From an uncultured Acetatifactor sp. (GTDB lineage: Bacteria > Bacillota > Clostridia > Lachnospirales > Lachnospiraceae): 64,000 nucleotides of DNA. Made by a program: the position numbers and the translations under genes. The stretch is from the NCBI GenBank assembly GCA_934402315.1, contig CAKRTS010000001.1, forward strand, positions 288,178 to 352,177. The letters run 5' to 3'. Under the pieces are notes generated by a model. It saw only the letters and a list, made by a program, of their open reading frames with translations, had not been told where the DNA came from and ran no database searches. This document shows positions 60,014-64,000 of the stretch, in pieces. The first letter of the stretch is position 1. Each line of letters starts with the position of its first letter.

Positions 60014-61927
60014 TTATTGATTATCGACGAAGGTGTCCGTGCCCAGCTCCTCTTCCTCGGGAAGCACATCCTCCATTCCACTTTCGGGAACCTCTTCTAC
60101 GGGAGCTTCATCCATTCCCGCATCCGGCGGCAGCTCCGGCGCATTCCATTCCTCGAAGCTCTTACCGTTTGCAATCGCCGTCACAATCCTCGTATAATCA
60201 ATATCCTTCTTCTCATCCGCAATCTGCTGTGCCTGACTTTCCGTCAGCCCAAAATTAGCGGAGAGATAATTCAGGATGGTGGCATATCCGGCAGCCACCT
60301 CTGCTCCGGCATTCCACTGATTTGCATATTCATACAGCTGTGGATAACGGTCAACCGTCTGAATCAGGCTGTCCAGCGCCCTGACCATGTCTCCCTCACC
60401 GGCAAACATCTCAAATTCCCTGATCCAGAGACGGATGTAGAGAATACTCTCTGACTTTCCATACATTACGCTCTCTGTCTCATCCAGATCTTTTCCGAAA
60501 AGATTCAGATAACAGGTCTGGTAATCTCCTGCATAATAGGCGGCTCTCGCTTCCCTCTTATCTGAATAGTCCGCAGCCGAATTGATGAACACAAAAAGCA
60601 GTACTCCCACAGACACTCCGACCAGCACGACAGGCAGAACCTTTTTAAAGGAAAGCTTTTTATCCGTGACTAACGGGATCTCCTTGGGCGGCTTTTCCTT
60701 CTTGGGCTTCGGCTGCTTCTTCGGCTTCTTCTCTGGTTTCTTCTTTGCTTTATCTGTCTTTTCGCTTGCCGCCTTCTTTGCCTTCTTATTCTTTTTCTTC
60801 TTGGAACCTTCCTTGTCCAGATCCTTTATAATACCCTTATTTTCATCCGAGAGGTTGAGATTTTCGTTTCCCTGTTCCTCGTCCTCTTCCTCCTCTTCGG
60901 TAAAGAAATCCAGCAGTCTGGTCAAAAAGCCCTTTTTCTCCGACTTTTTCTCACGCTTTTCCTCACGCTGCGCGTCGGAATCCTCAGGTTCATCGTTCAT
61001 GGACAACAGATCCGAAAGGTCAGAATCATCACCGCCGCCCAATCCGTTCAACAGGGAATCCTCCGCATCCGAATCGCCAAAAAGATTTCCCATGTCAAGT
61101 CCCAGACCGCCTGCGCCGTTTTCCTCCGGTGCGATTTCATCAAGTCCACTGGTCTCCTCCGGTGTGACCTCCGCGAGCTCATCCACGGGCAAGGCTTCAC
61201 TTTTCTCCCCGGTTACATCATTATCGGAAACGACTTCGTCCTCTTCCTTTCCGGTCTTGTCTGCCTTTGACACAATGGAATCAAGGACATCTGTATCAAA
61301 AAGATTTTCGGCTGTGTCCTGCTCTTCCTGCTCCTGCTTGGCAGCCTCCTTCTTTGATGCCTTCTTTACCTTCTTCTCTGCCTTTTTCTCTGCGCGCTTA
61401 GCTGCAAGCTCTTCCTTCCGGCGCTTTTTCGCCTCCTCGCGCTCCTTCTTTGCCTTGGCGCGCTCCTCACGCTTATCAACCGCAGGTGTCACATCCGCCC
61501 CGCCAAGCAATGCGTTTCTCTCTTCCTCAGGCTCCGGCTCTTCCGCAATATCCTCGACTGATTCGTGATTGTCGGACTTGTTCAGCAGGCTATGGATCTC
61601 CTGCATATCGTCATCATCGCTCTCCGCCAGCATTTTCAGGACATCCTCATCTGACAGATCCATATCCGATGCATGAAAAAGCTCGTTATTCTCTTCTTCT
61701 GCCTGATCGTTTTCGAGTCTCGAAGCGTCAAGTCCACCGGAAAGCAACTGTTCGATTTCATCCTCTGACATATCGGATGCCTCCTCCAGATCCGGTGCCT
61801 GTCTTTCCGCATCCTTTCCGTTATTCTCGTCCGTCTGTGGAACCGCCTCCTGAACCGGCTGCGCTTCCTGCTCCTCATGACCTATATCTTTTAACAAATT
61901 ATCCAGATAATCTTCCTGTGAAGGCAT
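60014..61927 (-). CDS. Highly charged single-pass membrane protein
   Basis: The 637 residues have a long cytoplasmic N-terminus rich in Asp/Glu and Lys. It includes alternating acidic motifs (SEDEIEQLLSGGLDASRLEN, LSDEDVLKMLAESDDDDMQE) and lysine-rich runs (EERAKAKKEREEAKKRRKEE, KKPEKKPKKQPKPKKEKPPK). One membrane helix follows (VLPVVLVGVSVGVLLFVFIN, about 440-460), then an external helical domain resembling tetratricopeptide-like helices (YYAGDYQTCYLNLFGKDLDE) and an acidic tail. Such proteins recur in Lachnospiraceae without known function. The N-terminal repeats may dock partners. Its coding runs are compositionally extreme, so alignments will be noisy. Confidence 0.7.
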   Translation of the reverse strand: MPSQEDYLDNLLKDIGHEEQEAQPVQEAVPQTDENNGKDAERQAPDLEEASDMSEDEIEQLLSGGLDASRLENDQAEEENNELFHASDMDLSDEDVLKMLAESDDDDMQEIHSLLNKSDNHESVEDIAEEPEPEEERNALLGGADVTPAVDKREERAKAKKEREEAKKRRKEELAAKRAEKKAEKKVKKASKKEAAKQEQEEQDTAENLFDTDVLDSIVSKADKTGKEEDEVVSDNDVTGEKSEALPVDELAEVTPEETSGLDEIAPEENGAGGLGLDMGNLFGDSDAEDSLLNGLGGGDDSDLSDLLSMNDEPEDSDAQREEKREKKSEKKGFLTRLLDFFTEEEEEDEEQGNENLNLSDENKGIIKDLDKEGSKKKKNKKAKKAASEKTDKAKKKPEKKPKKQPKPKKEKPPKEIPLVTDKKLSFKKVLPVVLVGVSVGVLLFVFINSAADYSDKREARAAYYAGDYQTCYLNLFGKDLDETESVMYGKSESILYIRLWIREFEMFAGEGDMVRALDSLIQTVDRYPQLYEYANQWNAGAEVAAGYATILNYLSANFGLTESQAQQIADEKKDIDYTRIVTAIANGKSFEEWNAPELPPDAGMDEAPVEEVPESGMEDVLPEEEELGTDTFVDNQ

Positions 61928-61970
61928 CTCTCTTCTCCTACTTTCTCACATACTTCATTATTTTAGTTTA

Positions 61971-62759
61971 TCACAGGATTTCCAGCCAGGCAATTGCATT
62001 CTGCGCAATTCCGCATCCTTTTATGGCAAGTTCCTCCGATAATTGATAGAGCTTTTCATTCACCCGCACAAAGGCCGCCTTATTGTTAAAGAAAGCAACC
62101 TTCTCAAACGGCCAGCGTACTACGGTAGGAAAGCGCATTCCGACACCCAGCTCCAGAACCAGCAGCCTGTGGTTTACCGTCCCCTGCAGCCATTTTGTGT
62201 AGACTCTCCACTGCTCAAGATAGCCGTTCTCATCATAGCCCTCTGCAAAAATATTGTTGAGTACCATCGGTGAACCGCATTTCCCGCAGCGTTCCAGTTC
62301 GGGAACTCCCTCCTGCACAAACTGTCCGAGATACAGTTTCCGGAAAAACTCCCTCATGACCGTCCTGTCCTCAGGCGTGACATCTTCAATCGTGCTGTCA
62401 CCGCTCTTGACACACTGCTTTTTCATCACTGTCCCACATGGCATGACCAGCCTGCCCTCATGCCAGGGTGCGGCAGCAATCCGGCTGTCTGTCGCCGTTG
62501 CCACAACAAAGTAATTCTTCTCCTCCAGCAGCCCGGCTAATTTTGCAAGCGCCGGGGTAATAATGTCCTCCAGCTTTGCAGAACAATATTCATTCCATGC
62601 CGGTATGAGCCAATGATACCCCGCCTCCTGCAAAAGCTCCTTGCCTCTCACATACTCGGGAATCTTCCGCAGGCGCATGCTGTCGCAGAATTCTCCGCCA
62701 AGCCCCACAAGCACAAGCTCGGCTTCCCCGATCTTATCCCGAACCTCTCCGCTCTCCAT
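61971..62759 (-). CDS. Sir2-like (SIR2-fold) protein
   Basis: The 262 residues resemble the bacterial Sir2-family group: IGEAELVLVGLGGEFCDS at the start (Rossmann-like loop), a Cys pair CGKCGSP in a small zinc-ribbon-like insert, then LLVLELGVGMRFPTVVRWPF, FFNNKAAFVRVNEKLYQLSE. The usual catalytic His motif is not obvious, so deacetylase or ADP-ribosyl activity is uncertain. GAGGGGAG lies eight bases before the ATG at 62759. It lies between CheV and the charged membrane protein. Confidence 0.65.
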   Translation of the reverse strand: MESGEVRDKIGEAELVLVGLGGEFCDSMRLRKIPEYVRGKELLQEAGYHWLIPAWNEYCSAKLEDIITPALAKLAGLLEEKNYFVVATATDSRIAAAPWHEGRLVMPCGTVMKKQCVKSGDSTIEDVTPEDRTVMREFFRKLYLGQFVQEGVPELERCGKCGSPMVLNNIFAEGYDENGYLEQWRVYTKWLQGTVNHRLLVLELGVGMRFPTVVRWPFEKVAFFNNKAAFVRVNEKLYQLSEELAIKGCGIAQNAIAWLEIL

Positions 62760-62777
62760 CGTGTTTTCTCCCCTCAT

Positions 62778-62806
62778 AAAAAGAGCCGGGAAAGAATCCC
62801 AGCTCT
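62778..62806 (-). terminator. Terminator of cheV
   Basis: Minus strand: stem AGAGCTGGGA (62797-62806) with TCCCGGCTCT (62782-62791), then five T, 12 bases after the cheV stop codon and overlapping the leader of the Sir2-like gene. Confidence 0.75.
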
Positions 62807-62818
62807 CTAAATCAGTCC

Positions 62819-63730
62819 TTATTTATCCAGATGCTTTGCATCAACGAGCTGATCCACTATTCGTACCAGATTACCAATTTCAGGCTTTGACAGCTGTGCA
62901 TCCGCTCCAAGCGCTTCGCCCTTTCTCTTCATCTCTTCGTTTACGAGAGAGGAGAAAATGATGACGGGAATATCTGCTGTAGCGTCGTCTGACTTCACAA
63001 GCTTTGTCAGTCTGTGTCCGTCCATCTCGGGCATCTCAATATCCGTGATAATCAGGCGCACATGCTCATGAAGCGTTCCGTCCTCCTTACACTGGCAGAT
63101 AACATCGTATGCCCTCTGTCCGTTCTCCGTGTGGATCAGATTATCATATCCCGCCTTTTTCAGCGAGTCCACAATCAGCTTATTCAACAGAGGAGAATCC
63201 TCCGCGATCAGGATTGGCACGTTGCTGCGGTGTCTCTCTCCGAGTTCATTGATCTCGGACACCTTCAACCCGGTCTCGGGATTGATGTCCGTCACGATCT
63301 TCTCAAAGTCAAGGATGATAATCAGCTTTCCGTCCTTCTTGATAATACCGGTAGAAACGCTCTCATCTGTCGTCGATATGGTCGCATCCGGCTTGATAAT
63401 ATCCCGCCAGGATACTCTATGTATGCCGAGCACAGCGTCTACATGGAATGCAAGGTCGAGCTTGTTGAAGTTTGTCAAAATGAAAAGTCCCGTGGGCTCT
63501 GATACGCCCTTGCCCAGACAATTCTTCAGATCAATAGCAGTAATCATAACATCACGCGGCATAAAAATTCCTTCAATGCTGGGATGTGAATTCGGAACCG
63601 GCGTAACTGCCTGATAGTTAATAATCTCTCTGATCTTAGCGACATTGATACCGTATGAATTACCGTCCAATGTGAATTCCAGAATTTCCAACTCGTTCGT
63701 TCCATTTTCCAATAAAATTTTAGTATCCAT
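62819..63730 (-). CDS. cheV: Chemotaxis coupling protein CheV
   Basis: Couples chemoreceptors to CheA and takes part in adaptation. The 303 residues have an N-terminal CheW domain (LEILEFTLDGNSYGINVAKI, VPNSHPSIEGIFMPRDVMIT) and a C-terminal receiver domain (VPILIAEDSPLLNKLIVDSL, phospho-Asp in LIITDIEMPEMDGHRLTKLV, switch Ser in VIIFSSLV and Lys in ADAQLSKPE). GGAGG lies six bases before the ATG at 63730. It is separate from any che operon here and stands between an rRNA operon end and the Sir2-like gene. Confidence 0.95.
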   Translation of the reverse strand: MDTKILLENGTNELEILEFTLDGNSYGINVAKIREIINYQAVTPVPNSHPSIEGIFMPRDVMITAIDLKNCLGKGVSEPTGLFILTNFNKLDLAFHVDAVLGIHRVSWRDIIKPDATISTTDESVSTGIIKKDGKLIIILDFEKIVTDINPETGLKVSEINELGERHRSNVPILIAEDSPLLNKLIVDSLKKAGYDNLIHTENGQRAYDVICQCKEDGTLHEHVRLIITDIEMPEMDGHRLTKLVKSDDATADIPVIIFSSLVNEEMKRKGEALGADAQLSKPEIGNLVRIVDQLVDAKHLDK

Positions 63731-63870
63731 CCTTAGCCTCCACGCTGCCACTGCCATTCAGAAACAGCTTTTTATTTTTCTCAGGTAAGACGACCCTGAC
63801 CCACGCCGCCTCTTTTTTAGTGTATCATACTTTTAAAGAAAATGAAACTATTATCTAAAAATTTTGCACG

Positions 63871-63893
63871 AAAAAAAAAAGTGGAAACCCACT
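63871..63893 (-). terminator. Terminator of the rRNA operon
   Basis: Minus strand: stem AGTGG (63889-63893) with CCACT (63880-63884) around GTTT, then ten T. It lies about 80 bases after the 23S 3' end. Confidence 0.75.
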
Positions 63894-63969
63894 CTCCTAA
63901 ATCCATCAATATAAATATTTATGCCTTCAAAACCGAACACTGAAATCTTAAATAAAACATCTTTTCGTC

Positions 63970-64000
63970 TTGGTTAAGCTTTCGATTGATTAGTAAGAGT
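63970..64000 (-). rRNA. 23S rRNA, 3' end (cut by window edge)
   Basis: The plus strand TGGTTAAGCTTTCGATTGAT followed by TAGTAAGAGT is the reverse complement of the 3' end of bacterial 23S rRNA (ACTCTTACTAATCAATCGAA then AGCTTAACCA; E. coli ends similarly in GGCTTAACCTT). The gene continues to the right. No 5S rRNA sequence lies between this end and the terminator. Confidence 0.85.

Noticed and set aside
60582..61568. Ser/Phe-rich open frame on the plus strand
   Set aside because: It is the complement of the Lys/Glu-rich region of the charged membrane protein. The extreme Ser/Phe content is an artefact of that.
63757..63970. 5S rRNA after 23S
   Set aside because: No 5S-like sequence is present. 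The gap contains a short AT-rich spacer and a terminator.

Overview
The window looks like a chromosomal segment of a Gram-positive Firmicute, most likely a Lachnospiraceae-type member of the Clostridia. The reasons are the pta-ackA pair, the ddh route to meso-diaminopimelate, the UPF0237/UPF0210 pair, CheV plus a Cache-type chemoreceptor, strong AGGAGG ribosome binding sites and canonical sigma-A promoters with 17-bp spacers. Genus cannot be fixed from the sequence alone. Most genes are on the minus strand. The right edge enters the 3' end of a 23S rRNA gene on the minus strand.

Layout. 0-3.4 kb: acetate kinase (cut by the left edge), phosphotransacetylase and tmcAL. The pta-ackA gap holds two folded palindromic elements. 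3.5-6.5 kb: a decayed zone with a deleted DUF4143-type ATPase, a group II intron scrap, an XRE-VOC fusion regulator, a second copy of one palindromic element and short tandem repeats. 6.5-13 kb: a chemoreceptor, a MITE-like palindrome, then LysR-metE-metF with a MET-box-like operator. 13.1-14.6 kb: decayed ABC exporter and LytTR regulator. 14.6-24.2 kb: housekeeping genes (UPF0210/UPF0237; a tight run metY, zf-HC2, polA, coaE, FtsA-like, WalJ-like). 24.5-30.1 kb: an AT-rich defence island with broken genes, an ApeA-like HEPN protein and the AbiE type IV toxin-antitoxin system. 30.3-37.1 kb: polar amino-acid ABC transporter, DRE-TIM aldolase, SDR, CobW-like GTPase, thioesterase. 37.1-41.1 kb: an envelope-stress unit of substrate-binding-like lipoprotein, ECF sigma factor and RsiV-like anti-sigma, preceded by an ECF-type promoter.

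41.1-50.9 kb is the most unusual part. A three-gene operon encodes two paralogous proteins of about 1,250-1,280 residues and a two-domain AAA+ ATPase of the type found in extracellular contractile injection (Afp/PVC) loci, but no sheath, tube or baseplate gene is in the window. The two giant proteins share an identical 54-residue N-terminus that is also identical at the nucleotide level, while the rest has diverged.

51.4-57.9 kb: tRNA-Leu(CAA); a TrmB-regulated diaminopimelate/lysine/peptidoglycan unit (TrmB, ddh, lysA, LD-carboxypeptidase); hisH-hisF-ung. 58.3-64 kb: an AT-rich hypothetical gene, a HigBA-type toxin-antitoxin pair with its operator, a charged single-pass membrane protein, a Sir2-like protein, CheV, and the end of an rRNA operon that has no 5S gene between the 23S end and the terminator.
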